Below, piece after piece: positions 7,330 through 15,732 of a stretch of 23,569 nucleotides of DNA. Each line of letters opens with the position of its first letter. Position 1 is the stretch's first letter. Position numbers and translations under genes: made by a program. The stretch comes from a virus, in IMG/VR virus record IMGVR_UViG_3300025437_000063, positions 1 to 23,569 of that record; one strand, written 5' to 3'. Below the pieces are notes generated by a model. That model was not told where the DNA came from, did no database searches, and saw nothing but the letters and a program-made list of their open reading frames with translations.

Positions 7330-10300
7330 TGGCAGATATAGCAATCACGCTGACGCTGGATGACAGCCAGTTTCAAACAATACTTAAAAAGGTAGATACC
7401 AACACCACTGCCTTTGGTGCCAACCTTAAAAAGACAATGGCTGACAGCACTGCCGCTGTGAATGATCTAACCAAGGTTATAGGTGATTTAAGTGGCAAGA
7501 TCACGGATTTAACTGCACAAATCAGCAATAATAATCAGGCTTTGTCATCACAAGTAGAGAAATTAGATCAGGCCACTAGCAGAGCCGCTTCTATGTCCTC
7601 AGGAGTGGATAAGCTAGTTGGATCATTTACTAAATTGGCTTCTGCAATAGTTGGTGCCAGCTTAACCAGCTTTGTTTCTAATGCCATTAGAACTGCCAGT
7701 GAAACCGCTAGGATGGCAGAGGCAGTTGGCGTTAGCACTGCTAAATTCTTAGAGCTATCAGCAGGTGCACAGGCTGCTGGTAAAGATCAAGATGCAATGG
7801 CTCGTGCGATGTTGCGTATGGAAGCCACTGCACAACAGGCCAATGATGGTAATGTTAGATTGCAAAATGCTTATCAGGCACTGGGTATATCTATGCAAGA
7901 ATTGCATAACCTCAGTCCGGATCAGGCATTCTTAAAAATAGCCAAAGCCTTGGCATCTATGGAAGACCCGGGTAAGAAGGCTGAACTAACAATGATGTTG
8001 TTGGGTCGTGATGCTAAAACAGTTGATTGGCCATCCTTTGTTGCGGGTGCTGAACGCTCTGCAGGATCAATGGGCAAACACGCACAGAGTATTGAAGATG
8101 CTAGCCGTGCTTATCGCGAGTTTCAAAAGGGAATATCTGAACTAGGTAGAAATGTTTTAGATATTATAGATCCATTCTTAAAACTCATAGGCAGTGAAAG
8201 TTCAGGTATATTAGGCAGTGAAGCCGCCGCTAAATTGTTAGCCGGCACATTGGCAGTAATGGCCGGTGCGGCAGTTATTGCTTCTATTCAATCATTGGTA
8301 GGTGCAGTGTCTAAACTTATACCTAGTTTTGGAGGGACAACTGTTGCAATTGATGCGGCCACCGCGGCAAGTATAAAATTCGCAGAATCACAGGCTTTGG
8401 TGGCGGCCGAAGCAGAAGTTATGGCATTAAAAGCCACCGGAGCTTGGAAAAGAACAGAAGCCGCGGTAGTTGAATTAGAAGCGGCATATGCTAGATTAGA
8501 ATTGATGCAAACAAGGATAGGTGAATCAGCCCTAGTAATGGGTGCGGCCACCACAGGAGTATTCACTAGAATGGCCACTGCACTAGGAGCATTTACCGCA
8601 GTTCTCAGCAGTGGAGGTATAGCAGTTGCATTTGCTGGTATAAGAACAGCCGCATTGGCCGCAGGTGCGGCAATAGCACTAGCCGTTGGAGAATTTTTGT
8701 TAGGTGCCGCGGTAGTAACTGCCATAGGTGTTACACTCAATGCCGCAATCAAATGGGCATTCAATGTAGATCCTGTTATGGCCATAGGCGAAAGTATTAA
8801 AACACTAGCATATAGCATAATGCCAGAGTTCAGTAAATCCATAGAAGACATATTGGTTAAAATGGGATTAATGAATGATCAATCACAAGAAGCCGCTCAT
8901 AATTTAATGGATTTAGAAAAAGGTATGAGCCGAGGCACTAGGGATTATAAACCAGTTTTAACCACAGAAACTTATAATCCAGACATTGCCAAAGGTATGG
9001 CATTGATGAATCGTATTGAATTGATGAAGGAGGAAAATAAACTAGCAGTTGATAAGTTAAATTTAGAAACTCAACTAGTTGGTAAGAGCGAAGAAGAACG
9101 CAGATCAACATTGGCAGGATTTGATGCACAGACTAAAACTACTTTAGAAAGAATAAGATTACTTGGACAATTGAAAGTTCTTCAACAAGAAAACAAAGAT
9201 CCTAATGTCAATAAGAGTTCTGAAATTGCCGCATTGGGAATGGAGTTGGCAATGTTAAATGGCAATGCCAATGCCATTGCTTCAGCCACTGCTAATCTAA
9301 CACGCCAACAGAATACTCAGGCATTGTTATTACAAGGCACAGATGAATACAATAAGATTCTTGGTAAGGTAGCCGCTGTGCAAGAAGAAACAGCAGTTGC
9401 AGGTCAAACCAATTCACAAAAAGCCGTAGCTGGCATAATGAAAGAAGAGGAAGCCGCAATCAATGCCGCTCGTGCCAAAGCGTTGGCTTTAGGTATTGGT
9501 GACAATGATAAACGATTAATTGAGGAAATAGAAATTATTCGTCAAGGCTTTGATCAACTTCGTGATGTCACATTAAAGTTTGCAGAAGACAAACAAGCCG
9601 CGGCTGACAAAAAAATATTCCACGATGAAGATCTCAAAGTTGCCAAACAAATAGCAGACATACAGGTTCAAATCAGTGAACTGACAATGAGTGCCTATGA
9701 AAAACAAATAGCCGCAATTGAAAAATTAAAGAACGCTGACATAGAGCGTGTAACCAAAGAACTTGAAAATGCCAAAGGTATGGCATTGAATGATGCTGAA
9801 AAACTTGATGCTATAAACAAGATAACCAAAGCCTATGAAGAACAGATCAATATGACCAAACGCTTGCAAGAAGCCGCTAATTCTTTTGACACAGGATTCA
9901 CACAGGCCTGGCATAGTTTTGCTGACAAAGCAGGAACTGCCGCAGACGCCGGCAAGGCCGCATTTGATGGATTTGCCAATGCAGTCAATGGCAGTATTGA
10001 TGCATTGACCAGTCATAGCAAGGTAAGTTTCAAGAGTATGATTGATAACTTTATCCTAAGTATGTTAAACTCACAACTTAAATCAGCCTTTGGTCAAATG
10101 ATGGGTGCAATGGGATCAGCTAGTGGATTTAGCTTAGGCGGATTGATGAGTATGGCTGGTATGGGTGGCTTTGGGGCAGCCGCAGGTATCGGCGATCTAA
10201 ATAAAAATGAATACGGAGAGACCATAGCAGGTGGAGGGATAGGTTCCTGGTTCAGTAATTTATTTCACGCTAGCGGTGGTAACATACCATCAGGGGGTAT

Positions 10301-10529
10301 AGGTATTGTAGGTGAAAATGGTCCTGAAATTGTCAGTGGTCCAGCATCGGTGACAGGTGCTTCGGCCACACAAAATCTATTAAGTGGCCAAAATGGTACT
10401 ACCAATCATTACTATAATATTCAGGCCGTTGATGCCAAATCAGTGGCTCAATTATTCTATGAAAACCGTATGACTATGTTTGGTATGACAGAACAGGCTC
10501 GCCGCGAACTGCCTATGAGAACAAGATAA
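7329..10529 (+). CDS. Tape measure protein
   Basis: At 1066 aa this is the largest gene of the window and would set tail length and travel into the host envelope at ejection. By the rule of about 1.5 angstrom per residue the tail would be near 160 nm (an estimate). An N-terminal coiled coil (residues 30-85) is followed by hydrophobic, Ala/Gly-rich helices that could span a membrane (about 95-120, 297-335 and 417-477). Long charged coiled coils follow (about 560-870), then a Gly/Met-rich stretch and the family-typical ending around residues 980-1010, GGNIPSGGIGIVGENGPEIV. The last codons (MRTR) are duplicated at the end of the endonuclease gene that follows. There is no lytic or peptidase motif that I can see. 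Confidence 0.92.
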   Translation: MADIAITLTLDDSQFQTILKKVDTNTTAFGANLKKTMADSTAAVNDLTKVIGDLSGKITDLTAQISNNNQALSSQVEKLDQATSRAASMSSGVDKLVGSFTKLASAIVGASLTSFVSNAIRTASETARMAEAVGVSTAKFLELSAGAQAAGKDQDAMARAMLRMEATAQQANDGNVRLQNAYQALGISMQELHNLSPDQAFLKIAKALASMEDPGKKAELTMMLLGRDAKTVDWPSFVAGAERSAGSMGKHAQSIEDASRAYREFQKGISELGRNVLDIIDPFLKLIGSESSGILGSEAAAKLLAGTLAVMAGAAVIASIQSLVGAVSKLIPSFGGTTVAIDAATAASIKFAESQALVAAEAEVMALKATGAWKRTEAAVVELEAAYARLELMQTRIGESALVMGAATTGVFTRMATALGAFTAVLSSGGIAVAFAGIRTAALAAGAAIALAVGEFLLGAAVVTAIGVTLNAAIKWAFNVDPVMAIGESIKTLAYSIMPEFSKSIEDILVKMGLMNDQSQEAAHNLMDLEKGMSRGTRDYKPVLTTETYNPDIAKGMALMNRIELMKEENKLAVDKLNLETQLVGKSEEERRSTLAGFDAQTKTTLERIRLLGQLKVLQQENKDPNVNKSSEIAALGMELAMLNGNANAIASATANLTRQQNTQALLLQGTDEYNKILGKVAAVQEETAVAGQTNSQKAVAGIMKEEEAAINAARAKALALGIGDNDKRLIEEIEIIRQGFDQLRDVTLKFAEDKQAAADKKIFHDEDLKVAKQIADIQVQISELTMSAYEKQIAAIEKLKNADIERVTKELENAKGMALNDAEKLDAINKITKAYEEQINMTKRLQEAANSFDTGFTQAWHSFADKAGTAADAGKAAFDGFANAVNGSIDALTSHSKVSFKSMIDNFILSMLNSQLKSAFGQMMGAMGSASGFSLGGLMSMAGMGGFGAAAGIGDLNKNEYGETIAGGGIGSWFSNLFHASGGNIPSGGIGIVGENGPEIVSGPASVTGASATQNLLSGQNGTTNHYYNIQAVDAKSVAQLFYENRMTMFGMTEQARRELPMRTR

Positions 10530-10531
10530 GG
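10515..10531 (+). repeat. Left copy of 17-bp near-duplication flanking the homing gene
   Basis: ATGAGAACAAGATAAGG covers the last four tape measure codons, the stop and AAGG. It recurs with one mismatch at 10990-11006. Confidence 0.85.
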
Positions 10532-10533
10532 TA

Positions 10534-10542
10534 TGCTATAAT
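10534..10542 (+). promoter_or_regulatory. Extended -10 promoter-like sequence at the homing gene
   Basis: TGCTATAAT is a perfect TGnTATAAT extended -10 element. It abuts the ATG at 10543, so a transcript starting about 7 bases downstream would begin near the second in-frame ATG (10549). No -35 element is visible. It may be a chance AT-rich match or the homing gene's own promoter. Confidence 0.3.
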
Positions 10543-11004
10543 ATGATTATGACTATAGATATTAAAACAGCAAAAAGACAATTTGGAACTCAAAAATGGT
10601 GTGCTGGTCGAAGAGGAATTGATTGGAAGATGTCTTTTGAGGAATGGATTAAAATTTGGAAAGATAGTGGACACTATGAACAAAGAGGTCCTTATAAAGG
10701 TCAATTTGTTATGAGTAGAGTTGGTGATCAAGGACCTTATGAAATAGGTAATGTTTATATCAATACTTGTGAAGGAAATCACATAGAAGCCAATAAGGGA
10801 AAAACCTTAACTGAAGAACATAAAGAAAAAATAAGACAAGTCAATTTAGGTAAAACACGATCAATAGAATCTAGACAAAAACAAAGTCAAAATTCTATAG
10901 GAAGAATACTTCCTAAAATAGAATGCCTACATTGTAAAAAACACATTGATACAGCCAATTTTAAAAGATGGCACGGCGATCAATGTAAAATGAGGACAAG
11001 ATAA
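10543..11004 (+). CDS. Homing endonuclease-like protein with NUMOD3 motif and zinc finger
   Basis: This 153-aa protein is a selfish DNA-binding nuclease-like protein inserted between tape measure and tail-tip genes. Residues 25-73 (WKMSFEEWIKIWKDSG, then MSRVGDQGPYEIGNVYI) match a compact domain seen in phage free-standing endonuclease families. Residues 85-120 (NKGKTLTEEHKEKIRQVNLG plus a second half-repeat) match the NUMOD3 DNA-binding motif. The C-terminus has C128-x2-C131...H144-x3-C148, a treble-clef-like zinc finger (WHGDQCK). I do not see a full HNH catalytic set, so activity is uncertain. It is more Lys- and AT-rich than its neighbours. Initiation could be at 10543 or 10549; the AAGG at 10528-10531, left by the duplicated tape measure end, is the only visible ribosome binding site. 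The flanking repeat supports recent insertion. Confidence 0.8.
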   Translation: MIMTIDIKTAKRQFGTQKWCAGRRGIDWKMSFEEWIKIWKDSGHYEQRGPYKGQFVMSRVGDQGPYEIGNVYINTCEGNHIEANKGKTLTEEHKEKIRQVNLGKTRSIESRQKQSQNSIGRILPKIECLHCKKHIDTANFKRWHGDQCKMRTR

Positions 11005-11006
11005 GG
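10990..11006 (+). repeat. Right copy of 17-bp near-duplication flanking the homing gene
   Basis: ATGAGGACAAGATAAGG is 16/17 identical to 10515-10531, 475 bp apart. This copy encodes the C-terminal MRTR of the endonuclease and restores the AAGGAAATTAAT ribosome binding site of the next tail gene. Confidence 0.85.
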
Positions 11007-11014
11007 AAATTAAT

Positions 11015-11725
11015 ATGACAGTAGGTGCATTACAAACAATTATTAATATGGCAGAAACCATAGAAATAGATCGTAGGCGTGTTATGGGAGTGCAATACAC
11101 TCGCAGTGAAGTTGCCAAGATCAATGAAACAGTGACTCGCAATCCTTGGAGATTCAATATTACTGTTCCTGCTATGATGTCCTATGAAACAGGTAGAGCA
11201 TTGATAGAAACTTTGGATTACTTAGATCGCAGATATCCTGAACAGGTAAGTTTTAGTTCTTCACAAGGAGCCAGCTCTGGATTAAGTTGGATGTTTGCTT
11301 ATCAGGGACAATTAACTCCACAACAATTAAGTGGAATAACCATAGAAAGTTGGACAGGTACCAATATGGTATTAGGAAATTTGCCCAGTGTGGATCCCTC
11401 TACTATTATGTTTAAGGTAGGTGATCTTATTTGTCCTGCTGAAGGTGCCATACCTACTACCATTGTAAATTACGAAATAGGAGTTGGTAGTCAGGGATCA
11501 ATTCGTAGAGGAACAGGTTCTACAGTCACGGTTCAGGTTCATCGTCCTAATTTTTCTAGTTTTTCAAATGATTATTTGGGAACTATTTTAGTAGGCAATG
11601 ACTGCACTTTTTATATGTTTTGTAATAATATGCCTACCTATAAAATTAATCCTGGTGGATCTACAGGATTAATTACTTGGTCAGGACAATTTCAATTCTA
11701 TGAATATACACAACAAATATTATGA
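11015..11725 (+). CDS. Putative tail tip / distal tail protein
   Basis: This 236-aa protein is the first tail-tip gene after the tape measure. It starts MTVGALQTIINMAETIEIDR and contains RNPWRFNITVPAMMSYETGR and an MLD-like pattern ALIETLDYLDRRYPE, then beta-rich sequence ending TWSGQFQFYEYTQQIL. The position corresponds to lambda gpM or to the distal tail proteins that connect the tube to the tip, and the RNPWRF...ALIETLD phrase recalls minor tail proteins, but I cannot assign a family. Its stop overlaps the start of the next gene (ATGA). Confidence 0.5.
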   Translation: MTVGALQTIINMAETIEIDRRRVMGVQYTRSEVAKINETVTRNPWRFNITVPAMMSYETGRALIETLDYLDRRYPEQVSFSSSQGASSGLSWMFAYQGQLTPQQLSGITIESWTGTNMVLGNLPSVDPSTIMFKVGDLICPAEGAIPTTIVNYEIGVGSQGSIRRGTGSTVTVQVHRPNFSSFSNDYLGTILVGNDCTFYMFCNNMPTYKINPGGSTGLITWSGQFQFYEYTQQIL

Positions 11726-12414
11726 GCTCCACATTTACCTATAATATAGATCGAGAACTTAATTCTAATACCATTAGAGATGCTGAATTTGTTAGATTAA
11801 CAATTACCGATCCTCAAAATATATCAACTTCTACTTATAGTTTTTCTACAAGTTTTCAAAATGAAACCATCACAGATCAAAATGGTGTAAGTAGTGTGGC
11901 CACAGGTACCTATACTGCCCTAGGTGGATTGGTCAGCATCAGTGGACATCAAAGAGATCTAAGTGCCACAAGTTATGACACACAGATTACATTGGTAGGT
12001 ATAGATCCTAATAAAATAAGATTGGTCCTAGAAGTAGGGAGTAATCCCGATGGTAGTTATCACTCAGGTATCAAAGGTGCCAAGATACAGATATGGCGAG
12101 GATTCTATGATTCCTCATATCGATTGATTGATACTCCACAACTGCGATACACAGGTATTGTCACAAGTTATCACATCACCGAAGATAGAGTTAATAGAGA
12201 TGATACCTTTGCTCTTACTCTGCAATGTAGCAGTTATAAAACAGTATTGGAAAATCGTTTTGCTGGACGACACACTAATGGAACAAGTTGGAATAAAAAC
12301 ATTAATCCACAATATGATGAAAATGGTGTTCCACAAAATCCACTTTATGACACAGGTATGGATCGTGTTCAGGCCATACACGATACAACATTTAATTTTG
12401 GATTACCATTATGA
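11722..12414 (+). CDS. Putative tail tip hub protein
   Basis: This 230-aa beta-rich protein begins MSSTFTYNIDRELNSNTIRD. It has RLVLEVGSNPD and KIQIWRGFYDSSYRLIDTPQ in the centre, reading like the nested beta-barrel of hub proteins. Its C-terminus ENRFAGRHTNGTSWNKN followed by DTGMDRVQAIHDTTFNFG resembles the hub-associated motif (RxTN...D.GMDRV) found at the end of hub-like tail proteins of many phages. It would sit at the tail tip, joining tube and J-like protein. Both ends overlap neighbours by 4 bases (ATGA), so the tip genes form one translation cassette. The family match is from memory of the motif, hence moderate confidence. Confidence 0.55.
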   Translation: MSSTFTYNIDRELNSNTIRDAEFVRLTITDPQNISTSTYSFSTSFQNETITDQNGVSSVATGTYTALGGLVSISGHQRDLSATSYDTQITLVGIDPNKIRLVLEVGSNPDGSYHSGIKGAKIQIWRGFYDSSYRLIDTPQLRYTGIVTSYHITEDRVNRDDTFALTLQCSSYKTVLENRFAGRHTNGTSWNKNINPQYDENGVPQNPLYDTGMDRVQAIHDTTFNFGLPL

Positions 12415-12869
12415 AAATAAGACAAGCCACGTTAGATGACAGAGAAATAATATGGACAATGTTACGTGATTATAAATCAGCAAGTCCGCTTAATGCACAT
12501 ACCAATGTAGATGAAACAACTGCCAAATCTATGGTTGAATTAATTCTTGCACACAATCGTGGTATTATATTATTAAGCGAAGAAAATAATCTAATTACAG
12601 GAATGCTAATAGCCCTTTACACTTTTAATCTTTGGGATCAAAAAATACGTTATATGGCTGAATTGGCTTATTGGGTAGATCCCCAATACCGAGGATCATC
12701 AGCAGGTTATAGATTATTAGATGAATATAGAAAGATCGGCAATTTATTAATTGAACAAAAAGAAATACAATATTATACCATTAGCAAAATGATTAATAGT
12801 CCAGATCTAAAATATGATCGTTTTGGATTTGAAAAACTTGAGGAGACCTGGTTATGCCAAGTAGTTTAA
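12411..12869 (+). CDS. GNAT-family N-acetyltransferase
   Basis: This 152-aa protein has the GNAT layout: MKIRQATLDDREIIWTMLRD (strand 1, helix 1), GIILLSEENNLITGMLIALY (strands 2-3), then AELAYWVDPQYRGSSAGYRL at residues 83-102. That last stretch is motif A, the acetyl-CoA pyrophosphate loop with Q92-x-x-G95-x-S97. A following amphipathic helix and an ending with YDRFGFEKLEE (the usual GF-K-x-E near the C-terminus) complete it. It starts on the stop of the hub gene and overlaps the J-like gene by 16 bases, so it is expressed as part of the tail-tip cassette. The substrate is unknown; modification of a tail or host protein, or of a small molecule, is possible. Confidence 0.85.
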   Translation: MKIRQATLDDREIIWTMLRDYKSASPLNAHTNVDETTAKSMVELILAHNRGIILLSEENNLITGMLIALYTFNLWDQKIRYMAELAYWVDPQYRGSSAGYRLLDEYRKIGNLLIEQKEIQYYTISKMINSPDLKYDRFGFEKLEETWLCQVV

Positions 12870-15535
12870 TAGCGTTAGGATTGATGGCCGGTGAAAATTG
12901 GTTAGAAGGAGAATTAGCATTAGGATTTATGGGTTCGTTTGCTCTTAGATTAGTAACCACCTATGCCATTGCCAGTTTATTATTTAAGAATCAACAATCC
13001 TCACCACAAGGCACAGAAATACAATTAGGTCCAGCCACTGACAATAAAATACCTGTGGTCTATGGGCGTAGATATGCCAAACCTATTATCACAGATGCTA
13101 TTATAAGCACAGATCAAAAATGGATGTGGTATGTATTAAGTTTCGGTGAAACAACTAATACCGATCTCAGTGACATCAATTTTGGTAATATTTACTATGA
13201 TGGTAAATTGTTGATATTTGACAAAAACAATCCCAGTGAAATCACAGGATGGTATACACAGCCCAAAAAGCACAGTCGTATTGGTGGACAATACACCACC
13301 AAAGCCGCAGGTAAGTTATCGATGTGGTTTTATAAAAATGGCAGTATGGTCACAGGAACCACACACAATTGTTATGATATGATTGATAATGGCAACAATA
13401 ATTTTGATATTGGAACATTGTATACTGGAACTACCTCCATAGATGCAATTAGTTTATTACAAGATAATGTTACTGGGGGTGGTATCCCCAGTGCAACACA
13501 ATGGACTACTGCTACTACAATGAATAATACTGTATTTGCAGTTATTAGATTAAATTATGACAGCAATTCTGGTATATATGGTCTAGGTGGTATGGATGCC
13601 GAAATTATTAATACTATGAATGAACCAGGAACTGTGATCTATGATTATCTAACAAATACAAGTTACGGCTGTGGTGTAGATCCTGCTAACATCAATGTTC
13701 CTAGTTTATTGGCGTTAAATGATACCAGTAACACACCATTGACCATAGTAGACACACAAGGCACCACAGTAACCAATACAACAACATATCAAATAAATGG
13801 TATTTTAGATACCACACAAGATTGTTTGACCAATTTGAACAATCTAACAGATGCCTGCGACAGTTGGTTGCAATGGGATGAACGTCTAGGTCAATGGGGC
13901 GTAATAGCCAATATATCTCTCTCACAAAAATTACAAACAAATCAAATATCTATAGCATCTACGACAACCACAGTTTTAATAGGTCAAGGAGTAATTCAAG
14001 GAAATAATCAATTAGGATTATGGAATACTTCTCCTATTCCTCCATTAGGTTCAAAATTAGACCCAGCCCTAAGTTCTTATTTTCCTGATGGAACTTATGT
14101 AGTAGATGTAACTCAAGGTATCAATGGAATTAATTATCTTGTTCTTAATAATTCCGCATTACAAACCTATGAAACTGGACAACCTTTAAATCCTCCTGTG
14201 CCTGTGAATTTTTATTATGATGCTCCCTTAAGCACTGATATTGCTAGAATAGTATCAACTATGACAATGCGAGTAATAACCAGTGATCATATCATAGGTG
14301 GTATTAATTTAACTCCCACAGATTTAAAAGCCAGTGCCAATCAAATTACTGTGGCATTCCCTAACTCCGATATTATCAATCAGGTTGATTATCGTTATTA
14401 TTGGTTAGAGGATCAATTTAAGAGTCCCAATGAACCAGTTAATAATGTAGATGTTAATATGCCTTTTGTCACAGATAGTATTCAAGCAACTTATCTAGGT
14501 TATCGTAAATTATGGATGAGTCGTGAAGATATTATCATTAATTTTAGTATGGATTACAGTGGCATAGGTATCAATGCCGGAGATGTAATTGCTATTCAAC
14601 ACGAATGGTATGGATGGGAACCTGGTAACTACAATGGTTTATATTGTCCTGGACGACCTTTCCGTGTAGTGCAGATCAAAGAAAGCAAAGACAACAATGG
14701 ATTTTTAAGTGTTCAAATTACTGCTGGTTCTTACAATGACAGTATCTATTACACAATGAATCCACATTTTTATACTCCAGATACATTTGGTATGGCCATA
14801 GATGCTGGATATGCCACAGCTCCTGGGCAACCAACTACACCAGCAAGTTTGGTTAATCCTACACCACAATATCCCAATGAAAGTGTTCCCTATTTTGTTG
14901 TCAGCAGTTCTACACCACAATCAGGTATTGTGCTTGCAATGGAATTATGGTATGGGTTGACACCTGAATTTGGAAATACCTGGCAATTATTACAAACAAT
15001 AACTGGTAATGAACAGGGATTCGGAGGAACTATACCCAATAGCACTCCAGCAGATACAACCTATGTAAACTTTGTTGTCAGCACAATTGCCGCAGGTAGT
15101 TATTATTTTGGAACTAGGGCATTGAGTGTAAACAATCAATATGGTCCTCCCAGTGTGTTTAGCAGTCCTGTGTTTGTTTGGACACCTACAGTCCAGGCAG
15201 GTACGGCAGTTCAGGCCACCAATTCAACAAATGCCACCAATGTCAATATGAATAATGGCAATGGAACATTTTATATCACACACTCTGCGGCCACTTCAGG
15301 TAATAGTGCTCAATATGCCAGCACTAACCTAACCTATAATAGCACCAATCAAACCTTGACCACTCCCAACATCAACATTGGATCTGTGGCCAGTTTGACT
15401 CCAATAAGTTCAGCACCCTCCTCACCCACCACAGGTATGATAGCAATGGCCACTGGCACTTGGGGAGGCTTGACCACTTCCACCAGTTATCCCACCTATT
15501 ACAATGGATCTGTTTGGAAACCTATGGTTTCCTAA
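12854..15535 (+). CDS. Tail tip attachment protein, lambda gpJ-like
   Basis: This 893-aa protein would form the tail tip that contacts the host. The N-terminus has a hydrophobic segment (residues 22-45, LALGFMGSFALRLVTTYAIA), then the typical J-like phrase GTEIQLGPATDNKIPVVYGR. Central regions read as phage tip hub (ATYLGYRKLWMSREDIIINF, DVIAIQHEWYGWEPGNYNG). Fibronectin-like beta sequence follows around residues 670-790, and the C-terminal end PTTGMIAMATGTWGGLTTST then YYNGSVWKPMVS resembles short fibre tips. The start is supported by GAGGAG about 10 bases upstream, inside the acetyltransferase gene. J in lambda is larger (about 1130 aa); the shorter length here may reflect separate fibre genes downstream. 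Confidence 0.75.
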   Translation: MPSSLIALGLMAGENWLEGELALGFMGSFALRLVTTYAIASLLFKNQQSSPQGTEIQLGPATDNKIPVVYGRRYAKPIITDAIISTDQKWMWYVLSFGETTNTDLSDINFGNIYYDGKLLIFDKNNPSEITGWYTQPKKHSRIGGQYTTKAAGKLSMWFYKNGSMVTGTTHNCYDMIDNGNNNFDIGTLYTGTTSIDAISLLQDNVTGGGIPSATQWTTATTMNNTVFAVIRLNYDSNSGIYGLGGMDAEIINTMNEPGTVIYDYLTNTSYGCGVDPANINVPSLLALNDTSNTPLTIVDTQGTTVTNTTTYQINGILDTTQDCLTNLNNLTDACDSWLQWDERLGQWGVIANISLSQKLQTNQISIASTTTTVLIGQGVIQGNNQLGLWNTSPIPPLGSKLDPALSSYFPDGTYVVDVTQGINGINYLVLNNSALQTYETGQPLNPPVPVNFYYDAPLSTDIARIVSTMTMRVITSDHIIGGINLTPTDLKASANQITVAFPNSDIINQVDYRYYWLEDQFKSPNEPVNNVDVNMPFVTDSIQATYLGYRKLWMSREDIIINFSMDYSGIGINAGDVIAIQHEWYGWEPGNYNGLYCPGRPFRVVQIKESKDNNGFLSVQITAGSYNDSIYYTMNPHFYTPDTFGMAIDAGYATAPGQPTTPASLVNPTPQYPNESVPYFVVSSSTPQSGIVLAMELWYGLTPEFGNTWQLLQTITGNEQGFGGTIPNSTPADTTYVNFVVSTIAAGSYYFGTRALSVNNQYGPPSVFSSPVFVWTPTVQAGTAVQATNSTNATNVNMNNGNGTFYITHSAATSGNSAQYASTNLTYNSTNQTLTTPNINIGSVASLTPISSAPSSPTTGMIAMATGTWGGLTTSTSYPTYYNGSVWKPMVS
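15516..15532 (+). terminator. Hairpin at the end of the J-like gene (weak terminator candidate)
   Basis: GGAAACC (15516-15522) and GGTTTCC (15526-15532) form a perfect 7-bp stem with loop TAT, ending exactly before the TAA stop. It is followed by TAAATATGTTTCC, not a clean U tract, so termination is doubtful. Confidence 0.35.
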
Positions 15536-15732
15536 ATATGTTTCCAAGTTATTCTAGCTCTAATCTCAACAAGTATTAGTTTTATCAACTTTGGACCAAA
15601 ATCTCTCAATTCCTGCGATATCCATAATGTATTTCTAACAAATGAGTAAATACATATAATAACATAAAACTGCTTTTATGTCAATATCCAGAAGGCCTCA
15701 GTCTCTGGACTTAACCCTTAGGAGAAACAAAA
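15536..15732 (+). other. Fibre-cassette upstream region with promoter motif and structured leader
   Basis: This 197-bp gap is the second largest of the window. Its first 105 bases hold no + strand gene. AGTAAATAC at 15645-15653 is the promoter-like motif. The leader then carries two hairpins: ACATAAAA (15662-15669) with TTTTATGT (15674-15681), loop CTGC; and TCCAGA (15687-15692) with TCTGGA (15704-15709). The ribosome binding site AGGAG (15720-15724) follows. The minus strand of the first part contains an open frame without ATG (see findings). Confidence 0.6.
15645..15653 (+). promoter_or_regulatory. T4-late-like promoter motif before the fibre genes
   Basis: AGTAAATAC is identical to the motifs at 6253 and 22592. 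The predicted start near 15658 lies four bases before a perfect 8-bp hairpin and gives a leader of about 75 nt for the first fibre-cassette gene. Confidence 0.5.

Noticed and set aside
8288-8851. Long minus-strand frame of 187 codons inside the tape measure gene
   Set aside because: It is Ala-, Ser- and Pro-rich shadow coding opposite the Ala-rich tape measure helices, and it lacks a ribosome binding site.
10196-10206. CTAAATAAA resembling the late promoter core
   Set aside because: It is inside the tape measure gene, lacks the following C, and has no gene start at a suitable distance.
12128-12439. Plus-strand frame of 103 codons overlapping the hub gene
   Set aside because: Out of frame with a well-supported gene, low-quality composition and no ribosome binding site.
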